A stretch of DNA of 64,000 nucleotides from Streptomyces sp. NRRL S-244 (GCF_000717915.1 NZ_JOCX01000019.1:1-64000), one strand, 5' to 3'; counted from the stretch's first letter, positions 48,122 to 57,255 are shown. Numbers and translations are program-made. Notes: generated by a model not told the origin, from the sequence alone.

Positions 48122-48477
48122 GCCGGGGCGTCCAGTTCAGGGTGGGCCGCAGCCAGGCGCTTGGGGGCCGCCTGGAGCCAGGAGTCGATCAGGATCGCGC
48201 GCAGCTCTGCGGCGCCCTCCAGCGCCGCCAGCCGGACCCGGAGCCAGGCGTAGTTGTCGTCGTGGCCCTCCCGGATGAAGAACTTCTCCGGCTCGGCGGC
48301 GATCAGCTCCGCGCGGTCCTCCTTCGGGCACTTCACCCCGATCGAGGCGTCGTCCTCGCCGAGCGCGGCGAATATCTTCCCGCCCACCCGGAACGTGGGC
48401 ATGCCCCACGCGAGTTTCTCGCTGCTGTCGGGCAGCGACAGCGCGGTCATACGGACGTCCTCGGCGGTCACGGTCAT
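48118..48477 (-). CDS. MmcQ/YjbR-family protein
   Basis: 119 aa. The pattern MTALSLPDSSEKLAWGMPTFRVGGKIFAALGEDDASIGVKCPKEDRAELI is that of the MmcQ/YjbR double-wing fold. The family is sometimes described as DNA-binding, but its role is not established. ATG 48477 follows GGAGAGGAG. Convergent with the transketolase operon, with overlapping stop codons. Confidence 0.88.
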   Translation of the reverse strand: MTVTAEDVRMTALSLPDSSEKLAWGMPTFRVGGKIFAALGEDDASIGVKCPKEDRAELIAAEPEKFFIREGHDDNYAWLRVRLAALEGAAELRAILIDSWLQAAPKRLAAAHPELDAPA

Positions 48478-48563
48478 CGCGCGACTCCTCTCCCCACCAC
48501 CGGTCGGGCTGATGTCGTCGACCGTAGCGGCCGGCACTGACAACCGCCCCCGGACGGCGGGGC

Positions 48564-49115
48564 TCAGCCGGTGCGGAGGGTGTCTTCGCGGGCGTGGATG
48601 ATCTCCAGCAGGTCCGCCGCCAGGGATTTGGCCGTGGCCAGGCCCTTCAGGCCCCAGCGGCGGGGTTCCACGTCGACCGCGCAGACCGTGCCCAGGACCG
48701 CCCCCGTCCGGTCGATCAGCGGCGCGCCCACGTACGACCGGACCCCGCTCTCGTCCACCACCGCGTTGCCCGCGAAGCGGGCGAAGTCCCGTACGTCCTC
48801 CAGCACCAGCGCCCGGCGCCGCACCACCACGTGCGGGCAGTACCCGTGGTCCCGCGGCAGCACCCTCGCCGGATACCCGCTCGCCGGGGCGTCCGGCGCG
48901 TGGTGCAGCCCGGCGAAGAACTGCCGTTCCTCACCGACGAAGTTGACCCCCGCGTACGGGGCCGCCAGTACCTCGGCGATCTGCCGGGCGAAGGCGTCGA
49001 GCTCCGTGTCCGCCCGCTCCCCCAGGCCCAGTTCCCGCAGCCGGACGGCGCGCGCGGGCGCCTCCCGGTCCACCGGCGTGAGCAGCAGGTGTCCGGTCGA
49101 CTCGTAGTACGTCAC
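48564..49115 (-). CDS. GAF-domain protein at the end of a conservon
   Basis: 183 aa. One GAF sensor domain (~45-165; GVNFVGEERQFFAGLH, PRDHGYCPHVVVRRRALVLEDVRDFARFAGNAVV, GAPLIDRTGAVLGTVCAVD). No output domain is fused. The GTG start overlaps the stop of the conservon GTPase gene (GTGA), so it is translated with the conservon. It could be a ligand- or redox-sensing partner; the ligand is unknown. Confidence 0.87.
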   Translation of the reverse strand: MTYYESTGHLLLTPVDREAPARAVRLRELGLGERADTELDAFARQIAEVLAAPYAGVNFVGEERQFFAGLHHAPDAPASGYPARVLPRDHGYCPHVVVRRRALVLEDVRDFARFAGNAVVDESGVRSYVGAPLIDRTGAVLGTVCAVDVEPRRWGLKGLATAKSLAADLLEIIHAREDTLRTG

Positions 49116-49753
49116 AGCGGTTTCCCCCCATCCCCATCCCATGACTTCGCTGACTTCGCTGACTTGTCCGTCGCCGCCGTGAAGAGCAAGTGGTGGACCA
49201 GGGCGGCCAGCGCCCCCGTCCCCGAGCTGGTGAGCCGCGCGTCGCACCGTACGACGGGCACCTCCGGCCCGAGCCCCACCGCCTCGCGCACCTCGTCGGC
49301 GGTGTAGCGGTGGCCCTCGTCGAACTCGTTGACGGCGACGATGAACCCGATGCCGCGCCGCTCGAAGAAGTCCACGGCCGGGAAGCAGTCGTCGAGCCGG
49401 CGCGTGTCCGCGAGCACCACCGCGCCGAGCGCGCCCGCGCACAGCTCCTCCCACAGGAACCAGAAGCGCTGCTGCCCCGGCGTGCCGAAGAGGTACAGGA
49501 CGTGCCGTTCGTCCAGGGTGATCCGGCCGAAGTCGAGCGCGACGGTCGTCGACGTCTTCGCCTCGACCCCGTCGAGCGGGTCGGGTCCCTCGCTCAGCCC
49601 GCTGAGCAGCTCCTCCGTGCGCAGCGGCTCGATTTCGCTCACGGCGCCCACGAAGGTCGTCTTGCCCGCCCCGAACCCACCCGCGACCAGGATCTTCAGC
49701 GTCGCCGGCAGGGCGGGGGCGAGGCGGGTGTCACAGTCGTCGGCGTAGGCCAT
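49112..49753 (-). CDS. Conservon small GTPase-like protein (CvnD type)
   Basis: 213 aa. P-loop GGFGAGKTTFVGAVS (~25-39), switch region TSTTVALDFGRI, DxxG-like YLFGTPGQQRFWFLW, and NEFD in place of NKxD. This is the Ras-like CvnD of Streptomyces conservons, which works downstream of the sensor kinase, roadblock and DUF742 proteins. Its start overlaps the DUF742 gene by 23 bp. The C-terminus ends in a Ser/Ala/Lys tail. Confidence 0.94.
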   Translation of the reverse strand: MAYADDCDTRLAPALPATLKILVAGGFGAGKTTFVGAVSEIEPLRTEELLSGLSEGPDPLDGVEAKTSTTVALDFGRITLDERHVLYLFGTPGQQRFWFLWEELCAGALGAVVLADTRRLDDCFPAVDFFERRGIGFIVAVNEFDEGHRYTADEVREAVGLGPEVPVVRCDARLTSSGTGALAALVHHLLFTAATDKSAKSAKSWDGDGGKPL

Positions 49754-50144
49754 CGAGCACCGCCCGGAGCAGGTTCTGGTCGTCGGCGGCGACGTATCCG
49801 CCGCCCGGGAACCGCGGCGCCTGCGCCGTGACGGCCCCGTATTCCATCAGGTCGGACAGCAGCACCTTCACCACCACCGCCGGCAGCCGCAGCTGTCCGG
49901 CCACCTCGGCGACGGTGACGGCCGCGGAGCCGGCGCACAGGCGCAGCGCCAGCGTGTGCTCCGCGCCGAGCGGGCCGCGCGGCCGCACCCCCGTCGCGGT
50001 CACCAGGGACAGCAGGTCGAGCGCGGCGGCCGGGCGGGTCCGCCCGCCACTGGCGGTGTACGGGCGCATCACCCGGCCCGCCGAATCGTCGAGCCAGGGC
50101 GTGTCCCGCGCAGCTCCCATGCCGTACGTGGCGCGGGCGCGCAT
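49731..50144 (-). CDS. Conservon DUF742 protein (CvnC type)
   Basis: 137 aa. DUF742 pattern: RVMRPYTASGGRTRP near the N-terminus, LDLLSLVTATG, and a winged-helix-like stretch AEVAGQLRLPAVVVKVLLSDLMEYGAV. CvnC links the roadblock and GTPase proteins. The ATG at 50144 overlaps the roadblock stop by one base (TGATG). Confidence 0.93.
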   Translation of the reverse strand: MRARATYGMGAARDTPWLDDSAGRVMRPYTASGGRTRPAAALDLLSLVTATGVRPRGPLGAEHTLALRLCAGSAAVTVAEVAGQLRLPAVVVKVLLSDLMEYGAVTAQAPRFPGGGYVAADDQNLLRAVLDGLRRRL

Positions 50145-50611
50145 CACTCGGGGTCGCCGACGGGCCGCCGCGGCGGGGCCGCCAGGTACGGTCGGACGCT
50201 CTTGACCAGCATCGCCATCTCGTAGCCGAGTACGCCCGCGTCGGCCTCCCGGTCGGCCAGGACGGCGAGGCAGGTGCCCGCCCCGGCGGCCGACACGAAC
50301 ACGAGCGCGGTGTCGAGTTCGACCACCACCTGCCGGACCTCCGCGCCGTCCCCGAAGCGGGATCCGGCGCTCCGCCCGAGCGAGTAGAGCCCGGATGCCA
50401 GGGCCGCCAGGTGGTCGGCGCTGTCGTTGTCGAGGCCGTGGACGCACGTGACGAGGCCGTCGGCGGTGAGGAGGACCGCGCTGCGCGTGTAGGGGACCCG
50501 CTGGACCAGGCCGCTGAGCAGCCAGTCGAGGTCCGAGAGCCGGCTGGTCTTGGTCGCCGCTTCGCCGCCCATGGTGGTGCGCTCCTTGCTGAGGTGAGAG
50601 GTCGGGGTCAT
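50144..50611 (-). CDS. Conservon roadblock/LC7 protein (CvnB type)
   Basis: 155 aa. The roadblock/LC7 core SDLDWLLSGLVQRVPYTRSAVLLTADGLVTCVHGLDNDSADHLAALASGLYSL is clear. These small scaffolds regulate the neighbouring GTPase. The ATG at 50611 overlaps the kinase stop (ATGA); an internal ATG at 50572 has a better AAGGAG and could be the true start. Confidence 0.93.
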   Translation of the reverse strand: MTPTSHLSKERTTMGGEAATKTSRLSDLDWLLSGLVQRVPYTRSAVLLTADGLVTCVHGLDNDSADHLAALASGLYSLGRSAGSRFGDGAEVRQVVVELDTALVFVSAAGAGTCLAVLADREADAGVLGYEMAMLVKSVRPYLAAPPRRPVGDPE

Positions 50612-52377
50612 GGCTGGTTCTCCGACTGGGCGAGGCCGAAGCCCCGTTGGAAGGCGGCCATCAGGCCCGGGTCGTGCACGGGTTGTTCGGGTGTGCCGGC
50701 CGGCCGCGGGGCGGGGGCGTCCCGCAGCTGCGGGGCGAGGTGGTGCTGGGCCCGGCGGCGGGGCAGGGGCGGCCGGTCGGGATCCGTCCGGGCGGCCGGT
50801 ACGGAGACCACCGCCATGGTCGGCGGGGTCATGTCCAGCCCCAGGTCGAGGCCCAGGTCCAGGGTCGTCTCGACGGCCGGCGTCTCCTCCGGACCCCGGC
50901 GGTCCGTCTCGGGCCACGCCGGCCACGGCCGCGGACGCGTCTGCGGGCGCGGCGCGGGCGCCGCCGCCCAGGTCGGTGCCGCCGGCTCCGGCTCCCGTCG
51001 AAGCAGCGGTTCCGGGTGCTGCTCCGGCTTCGGCTGAGGCTGTGGCTGTGGCTGTGGCTTCGGCTGAGGCTTCGGTACCGCCACCCGTACGGGCTCCAGC
51101 GGAGGCATGCCGGCGCCCCCGTCCCCGGTCCCCCACGACGTGGCCCGGGAGCCCCCGAGCGCATCGGCGGCGCTCGGCGCCTCCGCCCCCAGCAGCTCCT
51201 GCGGCAGCACCAGCACCGCGAGCACGCCGCCGTAGATGTTGGACTTGAGCTCGACGGCGATCCCGTGCCGCCGGGCCAGCGCCGACACCACGAACAGGCC
51301 GATCCGCCCGTCCGCCAGCAGGTGCCGGACGCTGATCTGGTCGGGATCGACGAGCAGGGCGTTCATCCGGTGCTGCTCCGCGGCCGGCATGCCCAGCCCG
51401 CGGTCCTCCACCTCGACGGCGATGCCCGCGGTGACCCGCTCGGCGCGCACCACCACGTCGGTGTCGGGGGCGGAGAACACCGTGGCGTTCTCGACCAGTT
51501 CGGCCAGCAGGTGCACGACGTCGGCGACGGCGTGGCCGCGTACGGTGCCGCCCGCCGGGGGCACCACCTTGACCCGCGTGTACTGCTCGACCTCCGCGAC
51601 GGAGGAGCGCAGCACCTCGCTCAGGTCGATGGGCCGGGTCCACTGGCGCCGGGAGGCGGCGCCGCCGAGCACGGCCAGGTTCTCGGCGTGGCGGCGGATC
51701 CGGGTGGCGAGGTGGTCGACGTGGAAGAGCTCCTTGAGGAGGTCGGGGTCCTCGACGGTGTCCTCCAACTCGTCGAGCAGCGAGATCTCCCGGTGCACGA
51801 GGGACTGGAGCCGGCGCGCGAGGTTGACGAAGACCTCGACCTTGCGGTCGCTGTCGGACGGTGCCGCCGGGCCGGCCAGCCGTACGAGGGTCGTGTGCGC
51901 GTGTTCGCGGGCGCCGCGCAGCTCCTGGGAGAGCAGCCAGAACTCGTCCACCCGGGCCGGGTCGGTGCCGGGCGGCGGGGCCGTCGGTCCGCCGCGGACC
52001 GGGCGGACCGGCGGCTCACCCCGTTCCAGCCGCTCGGCGGCGGTCCGCAGCTCCTGGCGTCCGCGCACGCTGGAGCGGCGCAGGGCCTCGCAGCGGTCCC
52101 GGACGGCCTTGGCGGAGCGCTGGGCTCCGAGCAGGGCGGCGGCCAGCGCTCCGAGGGCGAGCAGCGCGCAGCCCGCCAGGACCGGCCAGAGCCGGGCGTC
52201 CCGCTCCCCCGCGCCCCCGCCGAGCTGCAACGTGAAGATCACCGCGGCGGCGCCGCTCAGCCCGGCGGCGAGCGTGGGCAGCAGGGCGGCGCGGACCAGC
52301 TGGGGCCGTATCTGCCGGCCGGGACCGGTGACGGCGTGTCTCGACGGGGCGTGGCGGGCGGCGCGGAGTCCGGACAT
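50608..52377 (-). CDS. Conservon sensor kinase-like protein (CvnA type)
   Basis: 589 aa. Two N-terminal membrane helices (~30-52, 65-85), a helical linker, then a HATPase_c domain (~275-400; N-box LLAELVENATVFS, G1 VEDRGLGM, G2 GRIGLFVVS). No phospho-acceptor His box is obvious, as in many conservon kinases. The C-terminal ~180 residues are disordered, with a PQPKPQPQPQPQPKP run. It is the first gene of the conservon. Its input signal is unknown. Confidence 0.93.
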   Translation of the reverse strand: MSGLRAARHAPSRHAVTGPGRQIRPQLVRAALLPTLAAGLSGAAAVIFTLQLGGGAGERDARLWPVLAGCALLALGALAAALLGAQRSAKAVRDRCEALRRSSVRGRQELRTAAERLERGEPPVRPVRGGPTAPPPGTDPARVDEFWLLSQELRGAREHAHTTLVRLAGPAAPSDSDRKVEVFVNLARRLQSLVHREISLLDELEDTVEDPDLLKELFHVDHLATRIRRHAENLAVLGGAASRRQWTRPIDLSEVLRSSVAEVEQYTRVKVVPPAGGTVRGHAVADVVHLLAELVENATVFSAPDTDVVVRAERVTAGIAVEVEDRGLGMPAAEQHRMNALLVDPDQISVRHLLADGRIGLFVVSALARRHGIAVELKSNIYGGVLAVLVLPQELLGAEAPSAADALGGSRATSWGTGDGGAGMPPLEPVRVAVPKPQPKPQPQPQPQPKPEQHPEPLLRREPEPAAPTWAAAPAPRPQTRPRPWPAWPETDRRGPEETPAVETTLDLGLDLGLDMTPPTMAVVSVPAARTDPDRPPLPRRRAQHHLAPQLRDAPAPRPAGTPEQPVHDPGLMAAFQRGFGLAQSENQP

Positions 52378-52420
52378 CGGCGTCCTCTACGTGGGGCCCG
52401 GGCCCCCAGGGTTCCGGGGC

Positions 52421-52449
52421 CCGGTGTGGATCACGGTGTTGATCACCGG
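52421..52449. promoter_or_regulatory. Dyad upstream of the conservon
   Basis: CCGGTG (52421-52426) and CACCGG (52444-52449) flank an inner GATC-rich segment (GATC at 52429 and 52441). It lies 44-72 bp before the sensor-kinase ATG, where an operator could act. The symmetry is partial. Confidence 0.35.
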
Positions 52450-52616
52450 ATACCCACGCTAGACCGCACGATCCCGCCCCTGACAGCCAGTTGGGGAACT
52501 TCGCCGGGGTGCTTCCCGCTCCCGATGGAGCGCTCGTACGACAGCCCGAATCCGCCGGGGGCGCACGTTCGCGAGGACCGTACGGGACGCGCACCCCCCG
52601 GCCCCGGAAGCACCCC

Positions 52617-53816
52617 CTACGAGCCGACGGCCTCCGGTTCCTCGTGCGCCGCGGCCGGGGGCCGGTTGGTCGCGACCGGGCGGGACGGCGCCGCCGGGAC
52701 GGGCGGGGCCGAGGCCACGAAGGGGCGCCACCACGGCTCGCTCGGGGCGCCCGCGTCGCCCGGCTCGAACGGCTGGCCCGGGATCGGCAGGGCGATCGCC
52801 GCTCCGGTGGCCTCGGAGGCGGCCACGGTGCCCTCGCCCGGCTCGTCCCACGGGTGCAGCGCCAGGTTGAAGGTGCCCCAGTGGATCGGCAGCATCGTGC
52901 CGTGCGGGATCCCGCCCTGGAGGTCGAGGTGGGCCTGCATGCCCTCCTCGGGGGTCATGTGGATGTCGGGCCAGTACTCCGAGTACGCACCGATCTGGAT
53001 CATCGTGGCGTCGAAGGGGCCGTGCGCGGCGCCGATCTCCGCGAACCCGGGGAAGTACCCCGTGTCGCCGCTGTGGAAGATCCGGTGCTCGTCGCCCGCG
53101 ACCACCCACGAGGCCCACAGGGTGTTCTGCTGGTTGCGCAGGCCGCGCCCGCAGAAGTGCCGCGCGGGGGTCGCCGTCAGCGAGAGCCCCGCGATCTCGG
53201 TGGCCTCGTTCCAGTCGAGCTCGCGCAGCCGGTCCGGGGACACGCCCCAGCGCTCCAGGTGGGCGCCGACGCCGAGCGGCACGGCGAAGACCGTGTCCGT
53301 CCCGGCCAGCTCCTTGATGGTCGGCAGGTCGAGGTGATCGTAGTGGTCGTGCGAGATCACCACGGCGTCGACCGGCCCCAGCGAGGCCAGCGGTACGGGG
53401 ACGGGGTGCAGCCGCTTGGGACCGGCGAACGGGAACGGAGAACAGCGCTCACCCCACACGGGGTCGAACAGCACCCGCCGCCCGTCGATCTCCGCGAGCA
53501 CGCCCGAGTGCCCCATCCAGGTCAGGCGCAACCCGCTGACCGGCGGTTTCGCCAGCTCGGCGAGGGTCGTCGGATACACCGGGATCGGCGCGCCCGGGTT
53601 GCGCCGGGTGCGCTGCTCCTTGTGGAAGTAGATCTTGGCGAACTCCATCATGGAGCCGGAGGGCCTGGTCCGGGCCCCGACCGGGTTCTGGAAGACGCCG
53701 TCGGCGAAGTTCGGCGAGCGCCGGATCCGCTCCAGGCGGGCGCCGGACGGATCCGCGCCGAAGGCTTCGGGCCGCAGGGCGCGCAGCCGAGGACGCAGGG
53801 GACGGGAGCCGGTCAA
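52617..53816 (-). CDS. MBL-fold metal-dependent hydrolase (UlaG/NAPE-PLD-like)
   Basis: 399 aa. The metallo-beta-lactamase motif HxHxDH appears as ISHDHYDHLDLPT. Other ligands are in ATPARHFCGRG, IFHSGDTGYFPGF and MLPIHWGTFNLALHPW. The layout resembles NAPE-PLD-type and UlaG-like lactonases/phosphodiesterases. The start codon is TTG 53816, with AGGAGG just upstream. Substrate unknown. Confidence 0.9.
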   Translation of the reverse strand: MTGSRPLRPRLRALRPEAFGADPSGARLERIRRSPNFADGVFQNPVGARTRPSGSMMEFAKIYFHKEQRTRRNPGAPIPVYPTTLAELAKPPVSGLRLTWMGHSGVLAEIDGRRVLFDPVWGERCSPFPFAGPKRLHPVPVPLASLGPVDAVVISHDHYDHLDLPTIKELAGTDTVFAVPLGVGAHLERWGVSPDRLRELDWNEATEIAGLSLTATPARHFCGRGLRNQQNTLWASWVVAGDEHRIFHSGDTGYFPGFAEIGAAHGPFDATMIQIGAYSEYWPDIHMTPEEGMQAHLDLQGGIPHGTMLPIHWGTFNLALHPWDEPGEGTVAASEATGAAIALPIPGQPFEPGDAGAPSEPWWRPFVASAPPVPAAPSRPVATNRPPAAAHEEPEAVGS

Positions 53817-53916
53817 AGCGCCTCCTGGGAGGGTGGGGCGGATGGTCGTGAGGCCGTACGGAATACCGGTCTACCACCTTGCCAACGCGCACCGGCCCCG
53901 AAGGATTCCGCCGCGC

Positions 53917-53975
53917 GCCTCCGTTCTCGCGCCCTCCCCTCCCGTCCCCTCCCGCCCCTTCCCCTTCCCCCCTCG
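53917..53975. repeat. Pyrimidine-rich low-complexity tract
   Basis: About 60 bp of almost pure C/T on the plus strand (CCCTCCCCTCCCGTCCCCTC and similar), in the gap between the MBL and SGNH genes, just downstream of the SGNH stop. No stem-loop; it is simply low-complexity. Confidence 0.6.
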
Positions 53976-53991
53976 CGTCCGTCCCGCCGCG

Positions 53992-54777
53992 CTACAGCGG
54001 CAGCAGGTCCGGACGCTTCGCCTCCACGTGGTCCCCGGAGGACTCGCCGCGCAGCCGCCGCCCGATCCAGGGCACCAGATACTCCCGCGCCCACTGGATG
54101 TTGTCCCGGGTCACGTCCACCGAGCCGCGCGGCTGCTGCGGCGGCCACGGCTGGTCGGGATCGGCCGGCACCTCCAGCCCCAGCACCTGGGCGGCGCGCA
54201 GCGCGACCCGGGTGTGCCCCTCGGGCGACAGGTGCAGCCGGTCGTCGTCCCAAGCCCGCCGGTCCTGAACGGACTTCAGGGACCAGAGGTCGAGCACCGG
54301 GCAGTCGTAGCGGTCCGCGATGGCGCGCACGTGCGCGTTGTACGTCGCGATCTTGCCCCGCAGGTGCTTGAGGACCGGAACGCCCCGGGTGTCGAAGCCC
54401 GTGGTGATCATGACCTGGCCGACGGCCCCGGTGAGGTCGGCGACCGCCGCCTCGAACCGCTCCGCCGCGTCGTCCGGGTCGCTGCCGGGCCGGATGATGT
54501 CGTTTCCGCCCGCGCAGAAGCTCACCAGGTCCGGTGCGAGCTCCTTGGCCCGGGGGACCTGTTCGGCCACGACCTGGTCGAGGAGGCGCCCCCGCACGGC
54601 CAGGTTCGCGTACCGGAATTCGTTTTCCTCGCGCCGATCGGCCAGGAGTACGGCCAGCCGGTCCGCCCAGCCGAGAAAGGTCCCCCCGGGCCCCGGGTCC
54701 CCCACACCCTCGGTGAAGCTGTCCCCGATCGCCGCGTACGAGCCGATGGTCTTGAGTGTCGTCTTCGTCGCTGCCAC
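53992..54777 (-). CDS. SGNH/GDSL hydrolase
   Basis: 261 aa. Block I AAIGDSFTEGVGDPGP, block III FCAGGNDIIRPG and block V DDDRLHLSPEGHTRVA carry the Ser, Asn and Asp-His residues of SGNH esterases. There is no signal peptide, so it is likely cytosolic. Substrate unknown. GTG 54777 follows AAGGATG. Confidence 0.93.
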   Translation of the reverse strand: MAATKTTLKTIGSYAAIGDSFTEGVGDPGPGGTFLGWADRLAVLLADRREENEFRYANLAVRGRLLDQVVAEQVPRAKELAPDLVSFCAGGNDIIRPGSDPDDAAERFEAAVADLTGAVGQVMITTGFDTRGVPVLKHLRGKIATYNAHVRAIADRYDCPVLDLWSLKSVQDRRAWDDDRLHLSPEGHTRVALRAAQVLGLEVPADPDQPWPPQQPRGSVDVTRDNIQWAREYLVPWIGRRLRGESSGDHVEAKRPDLLPL

Positions 54778-54875
54778 GAGAACACATCCTTCACCCCGGC
54801 GCGTGACCTACGCCACCGTAGGCAGGGGTTGACGGGCCGTGATCTATACCACCCGGTCGGTACGGAATAACAGCG

Positions 54876-54912
54876 CGTGAGGCCGGGACCCCCCTCGGGT
54901 CCCGGCCTCACG
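54876..54912 (-). terminator. 16-bp perfect terminator hairpin after the M23 gene
   Basis: CGTGAGGCCGGGACCC (54876-54891) pairs perfectly with GGGTCCCGGCCTCACG (54897-54912) around a 5-nt loop. It lies 31 bp past the M23 stop. Confidence 0.92.
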
Positions 54913-54943
54913 GGTCCGGCTGCCTCTCCGACGGCGGGAGCCG

Positions 54944-55945
54944 TCAGATGCTCACGCCCTTCGAGCGGAGGTAGGCCAGCGGGTCGATGTCCGAGCCGTA
55001 GGACGGCCCGGTGCGGATCTCGAAGTGCAGGTGCGGCCCGGTCGAGTTGCCGGTGGAGCCGGAGAGGCCGATGGTCTGGCCGCCGGTCACGCTCTGGCCG
55101 ACCGAGACGGACAGCTGGGACAGGTGGCCGTACTGGGAGTACTTGCCGTCCGCGTGCCGGATGACGACCTCGTTGCCGTACGCGCCGCCCCAGCCGGCGG
55201 AGACCACGGTGCCCGCGCCGACGGCGCGGACGGTGGTGCCGGAGCTCGCGATGAAGTCGACACCGGTGTGGTAGCCGCTGGACCACATGGCACCGGGGGT
55301 CTTGTACTGGGTGGAGATCCCGCCACCGCCGACGGGGGCGACGAAGCCGGCGGCGCTGACCGTACCGGCGGCGGACTTGGCGGTGGCGGCCTTCTTGGCG
55401 GGCGCGGCGGGCGCGGCGGCGGGGGCCGGCGCGGCGTCCGCGGAGCCCTTGGCGTCCGAGGCCGAGTCCGCACCCGAGTCCGCACCCGAGTCCGAGGACT
55501 TCTTCGCCGGGGCCGGGGCCGCCTTCCGCGCGGGAGCCGGGGCCGCCTCACCCTTCGCGCCGAGGGTCAGCTTCAGCCCGGGGTGGATCAGCGAGGGGTC
55601 GGCGCCGACGGCCTCGCGGTTGTCGGCGTACAGCTGCTGCCAGCCGCCCGAGAGGTGGCGGTCCTGGGCGATCTTGGAGAGGTAGTCACCCGGCACGACC
55701 GTGTAGACGGCCGAAGTGGCCGGCGAGCCCTGCTCGGCAGCGGCGGGCGCGGCCTGGAGCGCCGCCGGAAGCTGCGCCGCCTGCACGGGAGCCGCCGCGG
55801 GAGCGGCGGCCGGGGCGCCTGCCGCGTGGGCGCCGGCCGCGCCCAGCAGCGGCAGCGCGAGGGCCGCACCGCCGGTGCCCGCGACGGCGAAGCCGCGCGC
55901 CATGGAACGGGACTTGGGACGTCGGTGCTTACCCTTTGCAGGCAT
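54944..55945 (-). CDS. Secreted LysM-M23 peptidoglycan endopeptidase
   Basis: 333 aa. A signal peptide (~1-42) is followed by a LysM domain (~80-130; YTVVPGDYLSKIAQDRHLSGGWQQLYADNREAVG), an Ala/Pro/Lys linker with Asp-Ser repeats, and an M23 metallopeptidase domain (~205-330) with zinc ligands in GYHTGVDFIA and GPHLHFEIR. It would cut peptide cross-links in the cell wall. A c-di-AMP riboswitch lies in its 5' leader. ATG 55945 follows GGAGAGGAA. Confidence 0.94.
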   Translation of the reverse strand: MPAKGKHRRPKSRSMARGFAVAGTGGAALALPLLGAAGAHAAGAPAAAPAAAPVQAAQLPAALQAAPAAAEQGSPATSAVYTVVPGDYLSKIAQDRHLSGGWQQLYADNREAVGADPSLIHPGLKLTLGAKGEAAPAPARKAAPAPAKKSSDSGADSGADSASDAKGSADAAPAPAAAPAAPAKKAATAKSAAGTVSAAGFVAPVGGGGISTQYKTPGAMWSSGYHTGVDFIASSGTTVRAVGAGTVVSAGWGGAYGNEVVIRHADGKYSQYGHLSQLSVSVGQSVTGGQTIGLSGSTGNSTGPHLHFEIRTGPSYGSDIDPLAYLRSKGVSI

Positions 55946-55957
55946 GGCGAATTCCTC

Positions 55958-56110
55958 TCCGTCGCCTGCGAGGTGAGCTGTCGGGTTCGGACTGGAGATG
56001 TCCGGCCGCACATGAACAGAACATGGACGGCTTCACCCCGAGCTGCCCCGATGCGAATGATCGGGAACAGCGGCTTACCTGGTTCCCCCGCTCCTGCCGC
56101 GCGCGTGAAT
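55958..56110 (-). promoter_or_regulatory. ydaO-yuaA (c-di-AMP) riboswitch
   Basis: On the minus strand, the leader contains the conserved ydaO blocks in order: GAGCGGGGGAACCAGG, then CTCGGGGTGAA, then CGAACCCGACAGCTCACCTC with the closing GCAGGCG just before the Shine-Dalgarno. In Streptomyces such riboswitches control cell-wall hydrolases. High c-di-AMP is expected to turn the gene off. Confidence 0.85.
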
Positions 56111-56436
56111 AGTCGGGTGCGGTTTCCGGACGGCGGCAGGATTCGGCGGTCCATCCGGATCGATCGCGAAGGTAATCGAGTTGAGCCGCACCGAACAAGC
56201 CACGAATTTCCTGACGGATTCGCAGAAGCGGGAATCCGCCGGAATTCCGGTCACCCTCCGTCCATTCCCCGGCGCCAACAACCGCCCCGGCCGGGCCATT
56301 CGGCTTTGACGATCAGGCACTCACGGTCACCGTATGATCTGGCTCACGGGGCCGCGCCCGATCTCGCCTCCGGTGATGGCAAGTTGGCCCCAAGTAGTGT
56401 AATTCGGACAGAACACGACGATGCGGAGGAGTTCCC
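56111..56436. other. Divergent intergenic region
   Basis: About 325 bp between the riboswitch and the phosphatase gene. It must hold both promoters. I do not see convincing -10/-35 pairs or further genes. Confidence 0.4.
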
Positions 56437-57255
56437 GTGACCCAGCAGATACCCCGGCCCCCGCGGACGGAGCCCGTACCGGAGCCCGAGCTCGCGGGAG
56501 TGCGCAACTTCCGTGACGTGGGCGGCCTCCCGACCACCGACGGGCGGAGGGTCAAGCCGGGAAAACTGTTCCGTAGCGGACATCTGGCACATGCCACCGA
56601 AACCGATGCAGAATTCCTCGCATCGCTCGGCCTGCACACCATCTTCGACTTCCGCAACAACGCCGACCACGCCCTGGAGGGGGCCGACGTCGAGCTCCCC
56701 GGCGTACGGAACGTCAACATCCCGCTGTCGGATCCGGCCGACGGCAGGGAGTTCTGGAAGATGGTCCGCGACGGCGACGTCGAACAGCTCCGCGGGCTCC
56801 TCGGTGACGGAAAGGCCGCCGCCCGGATGGCCGACTCGTACCGCACGATGATCGAGAAGCGCACCCCCGAGCACAGCCGGGTCCTGCACGCCCTCGCCGA
56901 GGACAGCGTTCCGGCGCTCATGCACTGCGCGGCCGGCAAGGACCGGGCCGGTCTGTCGATCGCCGTCACCCTGCTCGCGCTGGGCGTCGAGCGCGAGGCG
57001 ATCGTGGCGGACTACCTGGAGTCCAACGCCCCGCACCGCCGCTATCGCGTGCGCCGCGGCAGCGATGCGCCCGAGGCCCGCTCCCCCGAGGTGATGGAGC
57101 TGCTCTCGCCGCTCTTCGACGCCCGCGCCGAGTACCTGACGGCCGCCTTCGACAGCATCGACGGGCACTGGGGCGGGGTCGACCGGTACCTCGCCGAGGG
57201 CCTCGGACTCACGCCCGAGACCCTCGGCCTGCTGCGGGACCGGCTGCTCGACTGA
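56437..57255 (+). CDS. Tyrosine/lipid phosphatase of the PtpB (Y_phosphatase3) family
   Basis: 272 aa. The N-terminal NFRDVGGLPTTDGRRVKPGKLFRSGHL and the active-site loop MHCAAGKDRAGLSIAVTLLALGV (HC-x5-R with KD inserted) match the Y_phosphatase3 family that includes Mycobacterium PtpB, which hydrolyses phosphotyrosine and phosphoinositides. GTG 56437 follows GGAGGAG. No partner kinase is nearby. Confidence 0.92.
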   Translation: MTQQIPRPPRTEPVPEPELAGVRNFRDVGGLPTTDGRRVKPGKLFRSGHLAHATETDAEFLASLGLHTIFDFRNNADHALEGADVELPGVRNVNIPLSDPADGREFWKMVRDGDVEQLRGLLGDGKAAARMADSYRTMIEKRTPEHSRVLHALAEDSVPALMHCAAGKDRAGLSIAVTLLALGVEREAIVADYLESNAPHRRYRVRRGSDAPEARSPEVMELLSPLFDARAEYLTAAFDSIDGHWGGVDRYLAEGLGLTPETLGLLRDRLLD

